From the NCBI GenBank assembly GCA_949130495.1, contig OX422211.1, positions 332,538,504-332,602,503 of the forward strand: a stretch of DNA of 64,000 bases, read 5' to 3'. The notes beneath the pieces were generated by a model. That model was not told where the DNA came from, did not search any database, and saw nothing but the letters and a program-made list of their open reading frames with translations. Source of the stretch: Sambucus nigra. Its lineage: Eukaryota > Streptophyta > Magnoliopsida > Dipsacales > Adoxaceae. Made by a program: the position numbers and the translations under genes. Below are positions 23,082 through 35,221 of the stretch, one piece after another; position 1 is the stretch's first letter, and each line of letters begins with the position of its first letter.

Positions 23082-24089
23082 TATATAAATTGGATACGAA
23101 AAATAAAAGTGGAAAAATCAATGTTCATAAGGGCAAAACTAAGGCCGCAACCATGATATACAAAAAATAGGGCAACAGGCCGCTGTCATGGGAAAAAGAA
23201 GAGATGGTTACAGGTTGTAGCCAACTTTCCAAGGTACACAACTAGTCGTGTCGCAGGGGATAAATATAAATGGTTTATTAACTTTGATCTTCAAAGATCA
23301 AAACCCACAAAACCTTAGGTTTTTGGCTAAGAACACTATCAATAGATAGTTCATGTGCTTGACCATTTACCAGTTCAAGTGGGTCCCAAACCCCAATCCT
23401 AACCCTAAAACCCCTAATTATACAAACAAATATCCCTTTCAAATTCCCATAAACTTTGAAATACATGCCAAAGAAACCCAACCAAAAATTAAGAAAACCA
23501 AAAATCATTTCTACCAAAAAACTCAAAGGGCCAATATGATCAATTGTTCAATTCAAATTCCAAACAAGACATCACACTGTAATAATAACCAAACAGAAAA
23601 TAGGTCGAGGTAAGGTATAACAGTTCAAGTCTACTATGGGTTAAGTAAAACCCTAACCAAAGCATATACACACCTTTTAAGGATGATATCAACATATAAA
23701 CTTATAAACATGCATGAAAAACTATGAACTTGAGTTTATAGTTGAATCTATGCAAGAATCAACGATGAAAGCAAGGAAGACCAACCTGAAATCGATGAAA
23801 AATTACTTGACATTGAATGAATTAGCCGGAGAAGACAGAAAAAAAAATCTCCTAAAATGCCTAGGTCAACTTCTCTCAATGCTTGGGGTAAAATAATGAG
23901 GTGAATACCTCCCCCCATTTATATAAGAGGGTGCTGAAGGTCGAAAAGTCACAACAGAAGGCCACGACAGATGGCCGTGTCCCCAATAAAAGAATTTTTA
24001 CCAACTTTAAGCATTATCGTGACATCAGGGAATAAAAAAGCACCAACACCGATTCTCGGAACCTCTTGGCACTGAGGCTTGGGGATTAA
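23082..24089. promoter_or_regulatory. antisense gene upstream region and PPT of element C
   Basis: There is no convincing gene. It would hold the promoter of the antisense gene. The tract GAGGCTTGGGGATTAA ends at 24089 and precedes the LTR start; it is the likely PPT, weaker in purines than that of A. Confidence 0.45.
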
Positions 24090-24797
24090 TGATATGCCCA
24101 ATATAGGCCAGCCTATGAGCACATGACACATGGCCTGGATACCACACCAAAATAGAGTACATAAAAGGGACGCGGAAGGCCATACTGTATGTTGCTGCTT
24201 GGGTCTCAAACAGGGCGCGGCATCCATCACCATTTAGTATTTTAAGGGTCCACGACCATGCCTTTAATAGGTCGTGACCTCCTACCTCACCATCATTGTA
24301 TTCCTATCGTAGACATTACCACATCAGCATAGCACTTTCCAACTGTTCACCTTTTAGATGGATTCCACCTTAACAACACTTATCCATATATCACGTGCAC
24401 TATGCACCTAACCCTTCACCAGACTTCTATAAATATAAGTGCTCACCTCCTTATTTGGGGGGACATCTATAGCAGCAAAGCTCTGCCAAGCTCTCCACTC
24501 ACCCTCTCTCTCTTCACCTGAGAGCATACTAATGTCTATTCCATCCCTCTATAGCCTATGCTATTAGTGTGCATCCCTCTGAGCAAAGAACTCATATATT
24601 CATACAATAAGCCGTACTTCTCTCTTGTAAGCCTATAAAGGCCACTAAATCTTGTACTATTACGTGTGAATAATGATAATGAGGCAACAAAGTGGACGTA
24701 GGCTCATTTTATAGTCGGGCGACTTTATATCATGTGTTTTATCTCTTTATATTTACTTTATTTTGCTTTATATACTTTATGATGATTGGGTATAGTA
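24090..24797 (+). repeat. 3' LTR of element C
   Basis: It starts TGATATGCCCAAT. The end attgggtatagta at 24797 is a decayed inverted copy of that start (10 of 13 bases), and LINE L coding resumes directly afterward. A TATA box (CTATAAATA) is at 24428-24436, and the GTGGACGTAGG block near 24691 is shared with LTR A. Confidence 0.6.
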
Positions 24798-25399
24798 TTG
24801 ATGGAACGGTTCATTCTTATTGATTCAATTTTAGACATCATCAATACATATATAATTAAAGAAAATAGTCTTTGACATGTTAAAATAAAATCATATATTT
24901 CATGAACATGGAGGAGATCGTGTAAGCTTCGAGACCTATCCAATTCATTTATAAAAAAACACATAGGTAATGGTTAGAATACATTCTTTTGGGTGGACAA
25001 TTGACATAACTTAGGACCTATAATTTATAATTTTGGGCCAAGAGTTGTTTATGACGCAACTAGTAACATCCATGCTAATGATGAGGACTTTATATCTAAT
25101 GGGAGATGAAGACTACCTATCCATAACACTAATGCACTAAAGGACATAGATTTGGAAGACTCTATTACTTGGGGTATTTCTAAAGATATAAAATACAATT
25201 GTAAGGATACCTATATTCATATAAGGCACCACAAACCAAAAGTGGATTGGCATTAAGTTGTGTGGTTCAGAAACTATATTCTTAGATGTGCGTTTATTAT
25301 GTGGTTAGTGTGAATAACTCGACGAATGGGATAGTATTGATAGTGAAGATTGTGTGCTTTGTTGTAATAATGTGGAAATTATTGACCACCTATATTTTA
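24798..25399 (+). pseudogene. LINE L, RT C-terminal/zf-RVT part, left half
   Basis: Reads as the region after the RT core in plant LINEs: SWTWRRSCKLRDL, NTFFWVDN, LGPIIYNFGPRVVYDATSN, then DSITWGISKD, CKDTYIHIRHH and VDWH*VVWF. After a frameshift come CVLCCNNVEIIDHLYF, the Cys/His cluster of zf-RVT (PF13966). It stops exactly at 25399 where element H begins, and continues at 48652. Stops are present throughout. The 5' two-thirds of the LINE is not seen. Confidence 0.8.
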
Positions 25400-25418
25400 C
25401 GGTCCTGATATTTCCACC
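25400..25418. repeat. left terminal inverted repeat of H
   Basis: CGGTCCTGATATTTCCACC, matched in inverted orientation at 48633-48651 and flanked by the ATATTTTA duplication. It is short for a MULE, whose terminal repeats are often 100 bp or more; sequence further in is too diverged to align by eye. Confidence 0.65.
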
Positions 25419-26322
25419 CAATTTTTTTTATCCAAAACACCACATAAAAAATAAATACAAACTTTAGTAACAATACCCAAAAGTTTTGTACATTTTATTC
25501 TTTTAAAATGTCTAATATACCCCAAACTAAACAAAAAATTACACACAAACTAGCACCATATACTCTAAAACACCACAATAAATAAAAAATCAAAACTCTT
25601 CAACTCCCACTGAAACATACATACCTTTAACCTAGCTCAAATAATCTTGTTCATTTGTCCCCAAAGCTCCATTTCGTGGGTTTGTTGTGTTGCTCTGGTG
25701 TTTGTTTTGTTGTTTATATACATAAACTACGGTTAAAGGGGCTACATTGCAATGGTTTAGGGAAGAAAATCGGTCTTAAACCCAAACTCAAAACATCCAA
25801 TGCTTTCTTATTGATTTTGAGGTATTAAAACACCTCTACATAGTATACAATGTGTAATTTTTTTTAAAATGATGAAAAGATAAAAAAACAGGTTGACTGC
25901 AGTTATGGACGACCAACACCGTAAGCGATGGTTACTTTTGGTTAACTGTAACCGTAGAGGATTTACCATGATAACTTATATCCGTGTGTCACTTACGGTG
26001 ACTTATAACCGTGGTAAGGCTTCAACAGTTTGATGCGGCCTTTTCACGATCAGTTGAGACTGTGTGTATTCCTCTAGCGGTCAAAACTAGCCGTAGGTTC
26101 CATTTTGAAATTAATTATTTGAAGTCTAATTAGGCTGTGTGTTTAAAATTACAAATAAATCAATTTCAAGTTCAAATATATTAAAGGGTGATATTTTTGA
26201 CGAGGTAATAATTTGGAATGGTTAAATAAATCAATTTATGGGTAAAGGTGTATGTGTTTTTATTGATTTTTGTTATTATATTCTCAATTCTTATTGTACT
26301 GATTATTGTATTATCATTTTAG
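25419..26322. other. 5' non-coding/subterminal region of H
   Basis: AT-rich with no recognised gene. From 25890 to 26100 it is studded with ACGGT/ACCGT motifs in both orientations (taaccgt, ttacggtgactt, ataaccgtgg), resembling a decayed subterminal repeat cluster. A T-rich splice acceptor (ttatcattttag) ends at 26322. Confidence 0.45.
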
Positions 26323-26503
26323 TTTGATGACTCGGCACTTGGTGATTCAATATGGCAAGATATAGACAATATTATTGTAACCAGTGTATCTACTCAATGT
26401 GCTTCACCTGAGAAATCGAATATGCGTGAACAATGCATGACTGAGGAAGCAATGACATCAACCTTGAGCAAATGTTTACGTGATTTGTTTCCATATTTCA
26501 CCT
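26323..26503 (+). pseudogene. 5' exon of the H transposase gene, cut by element B
   Basis: Open from the acceptor at 26322 (FDDSALGDSIWQDIDN .. TLSKCLRDLFPYFT). The frame continues on the far side of element B at 40976 as LSMLKEN. It is hydrophilic with no known domain, and is likely the N-terminal part of the transposase upstream of its conserved core. Assigned by position and frame continuity only. Confidence 0.5.
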
Positions 26504-27676
26504 TGTAGAGGGGGCTTGAAGGTAATTTTGAGATTAGAAGTAATTCCACATTAGTAACAGTGTTTTGGGGATTAAGGCACCGTGGCAGCTCAGCGTGACA
26601 ACTTTTATTTTATCTTGTTGTATTAGTCATATTGTATCTTTGTTTATATTGACTGTAAGCTAAAATGGTTGTAATGATGTAACAAGAATAATAATGAGTT
26701 TTAGTGTGAGGTCAAACGGTACTCGCGAGAGACCAGGCTTGGCAGGGCCTGGGAGAGCTTTCATGCTCTACCGAATGACCTAACCGTGGGAACTTTAGAG
26801 GTACTCGGTTTGGAGGATTGAGAAGTGAGTCACCATTAGGGCTTGTCCTGATCATCTTAAATACACCTGGTAAAATACCGAAGGACCCTGACCGTGGAAC
26901 CTCGGGCGGAGCAGCTTGGAGTTCCATCGGGTGTTGAGTTGTGAAACAGACAACCCTCTACTTAATGTCATATCTACTGTAGGTGATGTCACTATCCAGG
27001 TAAACAATGTCAGACCTACACTCGAGTAAACCACCATGGTATTTGGGGCTGTAAGGCAGTTGGTGAGAAACCTCTACGACAATAGGACCCCTGACACACA
27101 GTGGTTAGGCAAAAGGCATGTCTTGACATTTGATGTTTATGACGTGAAGACAACTAGTGCATCAGGTATTTAATGCTGTGACATAAAGTATGAGGGATGT
27201 CTTTCATAGTCTTTAATGACTGAGTTGCCTCGGGGATGGTGTGGGAGGCTATTTAAGGACCCCGACCACCCTTGAGGAGGGATCAATATTTTGAGAGTTT
27301 AAGAAGTTATTACTAGAGAGAATACACATAAGAGAGAGTTATTACAATACAGAGGTCATATTCATCCACCATTGTCAGTTATTAGGAAGCTTTTAATACT
27401 TAATAGAGATTCTTGTAGGTGGTTGGTGTGTTTGGCTGCCTGCCAAGGTGTATCTAGGGTGCTTACTTCTCTCTCCCTCTAGCTAAGTTACTTCTAAGTT
27501 TCCTTACTACTTTTTTGAGTTATACACGAGAGATTTATGAGTTTAAACTAAGTCTTATCTTTATTGAGTTTGTGTTTGCGTGTTTTATTACTAATCCAAG
27601 GTTTTAGCTAATTAATTTATCATTACTATACTTCAAAGGAGTTACGCCTCCATCTTATCGAAAGCACCCTCTTACA
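26504..27676 (+). repeat. 5' LTR of element B
   Basis: From TGTAGAGGGGGCTTGAAG to CCCTCTTACA, whose ends are inverted repeats. A TATA-like CTATTTAAG lies at 27249-27257. It lacks the 13-bp insert carried by the 3' LTR near 39862. The PBS starts 2 bp downstream. Confidence 0.9.
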
Positions 27677-27678
27677 TT

Positions 27679-27697
27679 TGGCGACTCCGTTGGGGAC
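27679..27697 (+). promoter_or_regulatory. primer binding site (tRNA-Arg type) of element B
   Basis: TGGCGACTCCGTTGGGGAC fits the 3' end of plant tRNA-Arg(ACG) except for about two bases. It lies 2 bp after the LTR. This primer is common in Tat/Ogre elements. Confidence 0.75.
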
Positions 27698-27718
27698 GCA
27701 TTCTTCTAGGTAGGAAGT

Positions 27719-28903
27719 ATGGCATAAGATAATACTAATCGAAGGATCAACTTTGATATCGTCCAATACAATGAAGAAAAGGCTGCGAGAAAGCTGGAGG
27801 CTCTAGGGGATGGGGTTCCTCGAATAGACGTACCTCCAGTTCAGGATATGACAGGCGCTCCAGGGGTGACACAAGCTTCCACGAGTGAGGGGTTGGGACC
27901 CACTCATGTGGTGCTCCTCATGAGTAATTTTTATGAGTTTTTGCAAACTTCGATAGCTTCCACAATGCTGGGAGGATTGGAAGCCAATGCCTTCGTAACA
28001 CCAGGGGCAGGCCCAACGGCCCCACCAGGTGCAAGTCTTGTGGGAACGGTCCCATCAAGCATACCCTCTATTGTGAATCCAGCCGTGGAAACCTCAAGAG
28101 TTTCAACGGCCCCAACCATGACGACTGCTCCAGCTGCAGTGAGCACTCAGCCCATGGCCCCATTGATTGTTGCCCCAATAGCATCACCCATGAAGGAAAT
28201 GAGAAAGAAGATGCAAAAAGAGATGCTGAAGTTCATGAAGGCTTCCTCGCAATCTGCTGGCGAGGTAGCTTCGGTTTATGATGACTTTCGAACACCTTAT
28301 CCTCAGGAATACAATGATGAGCCGTATCCAAAGGACTATGTTCCTCCCATCTTTGAAAAATACACTGGGAAAGGTGGGAACCCGAAGGAGCATATTAAGC
28401 GCTTTGTTGAAAACTTATGAGTGCATTGCAATAATAAGAAACTTAGGTTGAGGGAGTTGTCCAAATCCTTAAGTGATAAAGCATACACCTGGTACTCCCC
28501 TTTGACTCCTAATAGCGTTTCTACATGGGAAGAGATGCACATATTGTTTGTCCAGAAGTTCTTTCTGGCAGAAGATGAGTTTACCTTGACCCAACTGGGT
28601 AGAGAGAAGAAAGGACCTGGGGAAGAAGTGGTGGCCTATGTTCGAAGGTTCAGGTAAAGATCCCTCGACGTGAGGGAGGAGGCCAAAGAATCCAAGTTAT
28701 TACAAATCTGTGCTGAGGGGCTGCTACCTGAGTACATCTGCCATCTTATCAATGAGACGCGCGAGGGGACTTTTGCGGCGTTCTTAAAAATGACGAGGAA
28801 TATCTCCTTGGTGGTGTGGCCCAATCCGATGGTGGTGCCCATGATGTTTAGACAGCCAATGCAACCCGCAGGGGGGGGGGGAGGTCTCATCCCCCACGGG
28901 TAG
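27719..28903 (+). pseudogene. gag of Tat element B
   Basis: The start is taken at the ATG at 27719 because its frame runs through to the gag domain; its third codon is TAA. The N-terminal third is Pro/Ala/Thr-rich. A Lys/Met-rich helix (EMRKKMQKEMLKFMKAS) leads to PPIFEKYTGKGGNPKEHIKRF, an in-frame TGA at 28418, LRLRELSKSLSDKAYTWYS and TWEEMHILFVQKFF, a TAA at 28655, then LLQICAEGLLPEY. This is Retrotrans_gag (PF03732). A run of 11 G (28871-28881) ends the frame. Gag would form the virus-like particle core. Confidence 0.85.
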
Positions 28904-30533
28904 GGTACACCGAGGGGGAGATAGGGGCAAAGCACCGAAGAAGGATAATAAGAGGAAGTTCGAAAGAGACAGGGAGGACCCACCACCATTGCCTTGTACA
29001 ATAGAAGAAGCTGTCAGCTATTACAACGCGATGGTCCAAGGGGGAACGATCTATGAGACAAAGGACGTTCCCGTTGGGGAGCTCGATGGGGCAACGAAGG
29101 CAGATTCAAAGTACTGCTAGGTTCATCAGAGGATCCAACATCCAACCAAGAGCTATTTCACACCGAGAAGAATCATCGATAAGTATGTGAAGGCAGGGAC
29201 GTTGAATATCCCTCCACATAACCTCAATAACAACCCACTGCCAGCATATGGGGCCAATCTTGTGGTGGCCTATGATGAAGAGGCTGAGAGAGGAGAAAGA
29301 GAGTCAACGGTGAAGCAAGAAGAGTACGAAGAGGCTTTGGGATGTTGCACAAGGGGAATGGCTAATGTAGTGTTGGCTTATGACTAAACAAGCGCCAAGG
29401 ATGTGGAGGATGTATACGGTATTAAAGGCGAGGAAGTAGACCCAGGTCTAGAATACTGTGCAGTTTTGAAATCCCCAAAGTTCACCTGGTTCTTCGACCA
29501 AGTGGGGATACCGAAGGAGAGTAGGTTGGAGATAACCCAGGCAATACTCAATATTATGAGAAAGAATTCAGTCCCTTCGCTGAGATGGAAGGGACCCATG
29601 GCCAGGCTGGTGAGAAGGTTTCTATCAGAAGTAACCTTCCGCGATGCAGATAGGGCTATAAGGTTTCCTCATAATAGGCCATTATATGTGACCGCCAACA
29701 TCAATGGAGTTATATTTTTAAGGACTCTTATGGATGGGGGAGCCTCCATAAATATCATGCCAATTAACTCTTTCCACGCAGCCAATATTCCAGAAGAAAG
29801 GTTGGTTCCCATGCCTTTGGTAATTTCGGGGTATGATAACCAATCTTCCAAATCCATTGGTTACGTTAATGTGGGGATTGTAATGGGAAATCTGAGTTCC
29901 CATGTCAAGTTCCATGTGATAGAGAGTGTAACTTCCTACCATCTGCTGATAGGAAGAGTATGGATGCACAACCAAGGGCTAGTTCCCTCAACGTACCACC
30001 AATGTGCTAAAGCGAATATCAAGGGAACAGAGGTGACCATTAGGGCTACGAAGAGGCCCTTCGCTGTTGAGGAGGATCACTTGGTGGACGCAGCATTTTA
30101 CACAGAGCTAGAGGAAGATGTTCGGGTCCTAACGAGAAGAATGGAGGGAGCATGGGTTCCCTCGATCAGAGAAAGGATAGGGCCCTTGAACGTGTAGAAG
30201 AAGGAGGTTGCGATCAGTACAAGGGAAATAGTCGAAGAAGCTCACTAGGTGGTCCCTCGGCCCCAAGGAATCTTGAAGCAGCTCAAAGATAGAATGAGGC
30301 CCAGAGTGGATCCGATGGAGCATGAGGTCCAATGATAAAGCTTGCTGAGCCAGTTCTCAAGAGAAAGAGTGGCCAGGGCTTCTAGGGAAAAAAAGAGGAA
30401 GGCGATCACCACTACCAGCAGACAATGCAAGAAGGTCGTTACCGAGGAAGGAAAGGTGGTGTATCGATTGTAACGGTGTGAGCGGGCGGCCGAGGAAACT
30501 TATGATGAGGTTGACCCAATATATGAATGCTTT
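28904..30533 (+). pseudogene. gag C-terminus/protease region of element B
   Basis: After the G run the frame changes. A basic stretch (KKDNKRKFERDRED) precedes IEEAVSYYNAMVQGG and a linker with stops at 29118 and 29385. From 29403 an open 264-codon frame carries the aspartic protease: LMDGGASINIMP (active site DGG at about 29733), a flap-like VISGYDNQS segment and HLLIGRVWMHN. DGG in place of DTG/DSG is usual for this lineage. Further stops occur at 30195 and 30246. The last part is an Arg/Lys-rich link to RT. Confidence 0.82.
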
Positions 30534-32165
30534 TTGGTGGATCAACGGGGACAATGCATGGTGATAGATAACTCCAGCATACAGGAATTGGTGGAGGAAG
30601 TCGCTAAAGAACCAGAGTACATGATGGATCGACTGAAATCGCAGGCACAAGAACTAGAACATTTGAATCTGGCCAAAGAAGGGGGAGATCCAAGGCCCAT
30701 CTTCATCTCGAAGGATCTCAGTAAGAAGAAACTAGAGGCCTTGGTTGAGTTAATTCGGGAGTTTATAGACATGTTCGCATGGAAATACACAGAGATGGAG
30801 GGGCTGGATGAGGAAGTAATCTTCCACAAGTTGAACGTAATGTCTTTGACCATTCCAGTGAAACAAGCGATAAGAACGTACAAAACTGAGCTATATTTTA
30901 AGATCAAGGAAGAGGTTCAACGCTTACTAAAATCATGGTTCATCACATCGATACAACACCCACTTTGGTTATCCAGTATTATCCCGGTGGGGAAGAAAGA
31001 TAAAAATTAAATAAGGATCTATGTGGACTTTAGAGATTTGAATAGAGCTTGCCCCAAAGATGAGTTCCCTATGCCCTCCATCGATAGCCTGATAGATGTA
31101 ATGGCAGGCGATGAGATGTATAGCTTCATGGATGAGTATATAGGGTACAACTAGATCAAGATGGACCCCATGGATGCAGAGAAAACAACATTCAGAACCC
31201 TGTTGGGCAACTTCATGTACAAGGTGATGCCATTTGGACTTAAGAACACTAGGGCGACTTACCAGAGGACAATGATGGCCATTTTTCATGAATTCTTCCA
31301 TAAATTTATGGAATTTTATGTGGATGATTTGGTCATCAAATCGAGGAAGGAGGAGTCCCATCTGGGCGATTTGAGGAAGGTGTTCTCCCGATGTAGGAAG
31401 TATAAATTGAATATGAACCCACTGAAGTGTGTTTTTGGAGTGACAAGTGGGAAATTCCTAGGTTTTGTGGTTCATCGACAAGGGGTGCAGATGGACCAGG
31501 ACAAACAGCGAGCTATTTTGGAAATGCCATGCCCAAGAACGACAAAGGAGCTAAAGAGTTTTCTCAGTAAAGTTTCCTACCTTAGGAGATTTGTACCTGG
31601 ATTAGACGAAATAACAGATCCATTAATGTAGCTGTTGCAAAAAAACATGAAGTTCAAGTGGGAGGAGGTTCACCAGGAGTCTCTCGACGGGCTGAAGAAA
31701 CTACTCGTTTCACCACAGACATTGATTTCCCCAAAGGCAGGAATACCGTTACAGCTGTACCTCATATCCACTACGAGGTCCATGGGAGCTTTGCTGGCAC
31801 AAGAGATTGATGGGCAAGAACGACCAGTTTACTACCTCAGCAGGATCATCCATGGGCCAGAAGCTAGATATAGTAGCTTGGAAAGGCATTATTTAGCCTT
31901 AGTATTTGTAACACAAAAACTTAGACATTATATGCCGTCTTTTACAATTCATATTATAACTAGATGTGATCCTATTAAGTATTTGCTAGCTAGAACTATA
32001 TTGATTGGTAGAGCAGCTAGGTGGTTCCTTATTCTCTCCGAATATGACTTAAAGTGTGTGGTTCCTCACTCGATTAGAAGCCAAGCCTACACCGATTTGT
32101 TAGATATTTTCCCCTCGGGAACGTTTGAGACACTCAAAGAAAATATTCCAGGAGATGATTTATAA
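30534..32165 (+). pseudogene. reverse transcriptase and first RNase H of element B
   Basis: RT begins near FAWKYTEMEGLDEEV. It has VDFRDLNRACPKDEFPMP, MPFGLKNTRATYQRTM and the catalytic FYVDDLVIKS (YVDD at 31317-31328). The thumb/connection RRFVPGLDEITDPLM leads into RNase H (about 31660-32120: GALLAQEIDGQERPVYY; SSLERHYLALVF). In-frame stops are at 31008, 31152, 31629 and 32163; several occupy conserved Gln positions. All lie in one frame, so there are no indels over 1.6 kb. Confidence 0.92.
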
Positions 32166-32750
32166 GACAACCACCTAGACGTAACGGATGAGGAATGGAC
32201 AATGCAGTTCGATGGATCTTCGGCGAAAAATAAAGGAGGAGCAGGGGTTATTCTCTCAAAGGGAATGGAGGAGATTTGCCTTTCCTGCAAGTTATACTTC
32301 CCTTGTTCTAACAACGAGGTAGAATATGAAGCATTGGTGTTGGGATTGCTATAGGCTCTTCGAAGGGGGATCCGTTCACTTTGCATCAAGGGGGATTCAA
32401 ACTTGGTGGTTCAGCAAGTGAATGAAGAGTATGCGTTGAATCACATGAGCTTGTCACCATACAGAACAATCATTCAGAGGCTCCTCTGCCAGTTCCATCG
32501 GACCAAGATCAAGAGACAACCCAGAATGATGAATCGTCACCCAGACGTCTATGCCACCATTGCCCATAAAATGGTCATGAGGAATGATACAACTACCTTC
32601 ATGATCCAACGAAGAACAACTCCTTCGATGGTGCAGTCAATTCTACCAATGGAAGAGGATGGGGACTGGAGGGGAGAGATTAAGAGGCAACTGGAGGCTG
32701 GTGAAAGAACGATGGGGCTCAGAGAATTGGCTCAGTATTTTACAAACTAG
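32166..32750 (+). pseudogene. second (archaeal-type) RNase H of element B
   Basis: Same frame as RT. It shows WTMQFDGSSAKNKGGAGVIL (catalytic Asp), NNEVEYEALVLGL (Glu), a TAG at 32352, then IKGDSNLVVQQVN (Asp). This is an RVT_3-type domain (PF13456) placed after the ordinary retroviral-type RNase H; that dual arrangement is a hallmark of Tat elements. After 32460 it decays into a hydrophilic stretch. Confidence 0.85.
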
Positions 32751-34164
32751 GGAAACCTTTACTTTAGAAATGCAGGAGGATGGCTGTCGAGTTGCATCAG
32801 TACCGAAGTAGAGAAAAGATTGAAGAAAATAAAAGAAGAGCATTGCGAAACAACTAAGATACCCCTCTACCAAAGAATGCAAAGGGAGGGGTATTTTTGG
32901 CCTAAGATGAAGCAAGATGCGTCGGAGCTACAACGAAAGTGCGATAAATGCCAATTGTTCTTTGAGGAAGCTGAATGTTATTTTATGGAAGCTCAATCTG
33001 ACTAGAGACAACCCTATATTGACTTCATTAAAGATGGAGTTGTCCCAACAGGGAAAATTGATGCGATGGGACTCCGGCAAAGGGCCCCGAGATTCTACGT
33101 TCAGGAGGGGCAGCTTTATCAAAGGGGATACTTCAATTGGTAGGTATGTTGCATCACGAAGGAAGAAGCAACTGAGGTCAACGATGACTTTGGGATACTA
33201 TTGGCCAACGATGGAGAAAGATTCGGCTGAGTTCGTTCGAAAGTGCAAGGCTTGCCAACTTCATGGAAATATGATCCATGCCTCGTTAGTGGACTTACAC
33301 TCCCTGGCAACGCCTTATCCTTTTCACACTTGTGCATTTGACCTGGTAGGGGCAATACACCCTTCTTCGAGGGGGAAGATATGGATACTAGTAGCAACAG
33401 AGTGATTCACAAAGTGGGCTGAGGCGATACCACTGAGAAGGGAAACAACGGGGGTAGTGAGCAACTTCATTAAACAATACATCATTTTTCATTTTGGGAT
33501 CCCAAAGATTATCCTTTCAGATAATGGAACCCCTTTCGTCAATTCAGAAGTAACAATGCTCACAGATAAATACTCCACTATCCATCACACTTTTATGATG
33601 GCATACCCAAAGGGAAACGGTCAAGCCGAAGCGACTAACAAGACTTTGGTCAATATCTTGGCTAAAATAATGGAAGATTTCCCAGGATCGTGGGATGACA
33701 AGATACCAGCCATTTTTTAGGCCTATCGAACCACTAAGAGGAAGACCATAGGGTATACACCATTCTCTCTTATCTATGGGGCCGAGGCGATTCTCCTAGT
33801 AGAGTTAGAAGTCCCATATACTCGATATGCTTTGCGAGGTATCATGCTCCCCCAGAATAGACATGTGCAGTTGGAAGCGTTGGACGAACCCAGAGATAAT
33901 GCGATGCAAAACTTTGAAATGTATACGAAGCAACTCTTCAGGGCGTATGATAACTTAGTGAGACCAAAGAAGTTCTTACAGGGAGAACTCGTATTGAAAG
34001 CAGTAGTGAAACATATCAGGGGGCTTCCTCTACCCAAATTTACAGCAAATTGGGAAGGACCTTTCAAGGAAGATCATGACTCAGGCTATTGCTTAATTTC
34101 TAAGATGGAAGAAGACAAACCATTCAAAATCAATAATAAATGGTTGAAGGTTTATCATGTGTAA
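32751..34164 (+). pseudogene. integrase of element B
   Basis: The frame shifts near 33005-33120, and the N-terminal zinc region is rearranged: KCDKCQ lies at about 32941 and LGYYWPTMEKDSAEFVRK with KCKACQLHG at 33190-33265. The catalytic triad is intact: Asp at 33340 (CAFDLVG), Asp at 33520 (SDNGTPF) and Glu at 33628 (GNGQAEATNK), with 35 residues between the last two. Stops are at 33403 and 33718. The C-terminal part (33832-34164) reads through LRGIMLPQNRH and KFTANWEGPFK to a final TAA. It would insert the cDNA, making 5-bp duplications. Confidence 0.9.
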
Positions 34165-35221
34165 GCAATTATGTTTGGGCCACCAATGTATTTAGCTGAT
34201 TATGAATGTATAAGTTCTTTTTATGATGAGCATACAAGTTCTTTTTATTATAACTCACGTAAAGATAAAATAATTACAGAACTTCACACTCCACAATCTA
34301 TGCAAACAGTTATAACACAAAGAAATGGCATGAGAAAATTGATATATTTCTTCATTCATAAACTTTGGGGCATTACAAAATTGGGAGCCATTGCCCAAGA
34401 ATTACATGAGAAGAAGAACAAAAGAAAAATACATATACAAAAAACTCATTGGCCTAGGAGGAACCACAGATCTGGGGAGGAGAAAAAATCTCCAGGAAGA
34501 ACCGAAGAAGCTGCTAAGCAAGACCGTTGGGCATTAATGGAAACCTCCAACCTTGTCTGTGCTTATGTGCATTCGATAAGGATATTTTCTTATCTTAGCT
34601 TCGTCAGACGAAGAATTTCTTCGAGGTCCTCCACCTCCTTGTCAATAGTTCTAAGAAGGGGTATTAGCTCAGCTAATTTAGCCTCCTCTGCCCATTGATC
34701 CTCCTGATGTTTCCGCAAGAGTTCCCTCTGGATGTCTAATCGTTGGCTCTTCAACGTCTTTAAATCAGCGATGAGCCAATGAAAACGGAATCCATCGCAA
34801 CCAACTCCCCCAGAAAACCCAAAAATTGGTTAAGGAGGGGTCTGGTAACGCTCATAGTTAGAGTATTGGCAATTTCATCAACAACGGTGGCCATACCATG
34901 AAGCTTGTATCTCATAACTGAGATGTTTGAACGAAGGCAATCCACCGTGAATGTTTCAGGATGATGGTTCCCAAGTTACTCAACTACCAAACAATGGTTG
35001 GCAGGCATTTGAGGGGAACGTTGGAGCACCATCAGGCAGAAGGTGTGAGGAGCTAGGTCGGGTAGAGGAAGCTCACACCCAGATTCACTATCAGCAGCAG
35101 CACCGGTCGTGGAACCTTAGTCATTATAACTGGAATCTTTCGAGACGACAGGTTCCCGATGGGGCGAGCCAACATGAGAGGGAACTGGTGGAGAATCCTC
35201 TCGTGCAACTTGAGAACAGTT
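34165..35221 (-). pseudogene. distal coiled-coil exon of the antisense gene of B
   Basis: The + strand here has no family match. On the - strand, 35220 to 34590 encodes SQVAREDSPPVPSHVGSPHR, then DCLRSNISVMRYKLHGMATV. After a frameshift near 34775 comes a heptad-rich stretch (LKSQRLDIQRELLRKHQED; AKLAELIPLLRTIDKEVED) ending in TAA at 34590-34592. This looks like the C-terminal coiled coil of the antisense gene whose PMD lies at 38877-37240. The 56-bp array between would then be intronic (inference). 34165-34589 holds nothing recognisable. Confidence 0.5.

Larger units (their letters stand above)
18564..24797 (+). mobile_element. decayed Tat-lineage retrotransposon C, internally deleted
   Basis: The element retains a gag C-terminal fragment (18826-19175), a tandem array (19440-19860), an antisense PF04195-type gene (20276-23081), a PPT and a 3' LTR (24090-24797). 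Protease, RT and integrase are missing. Where the left side begins is unclear because F sits against it. The right flank is LINE L coding DNA. Confidence 0.65.

Noticed and set aside
26504..26516. LTR start at TGAAGG (26517) with agagggggct as PPT
   Set aside because: The same bases precede both LTRs, and TGTAGAGGG pairs with the CCCTCTTACA end and the cacct/cccct flanks, so the LTR starts at 26504 and 39778.
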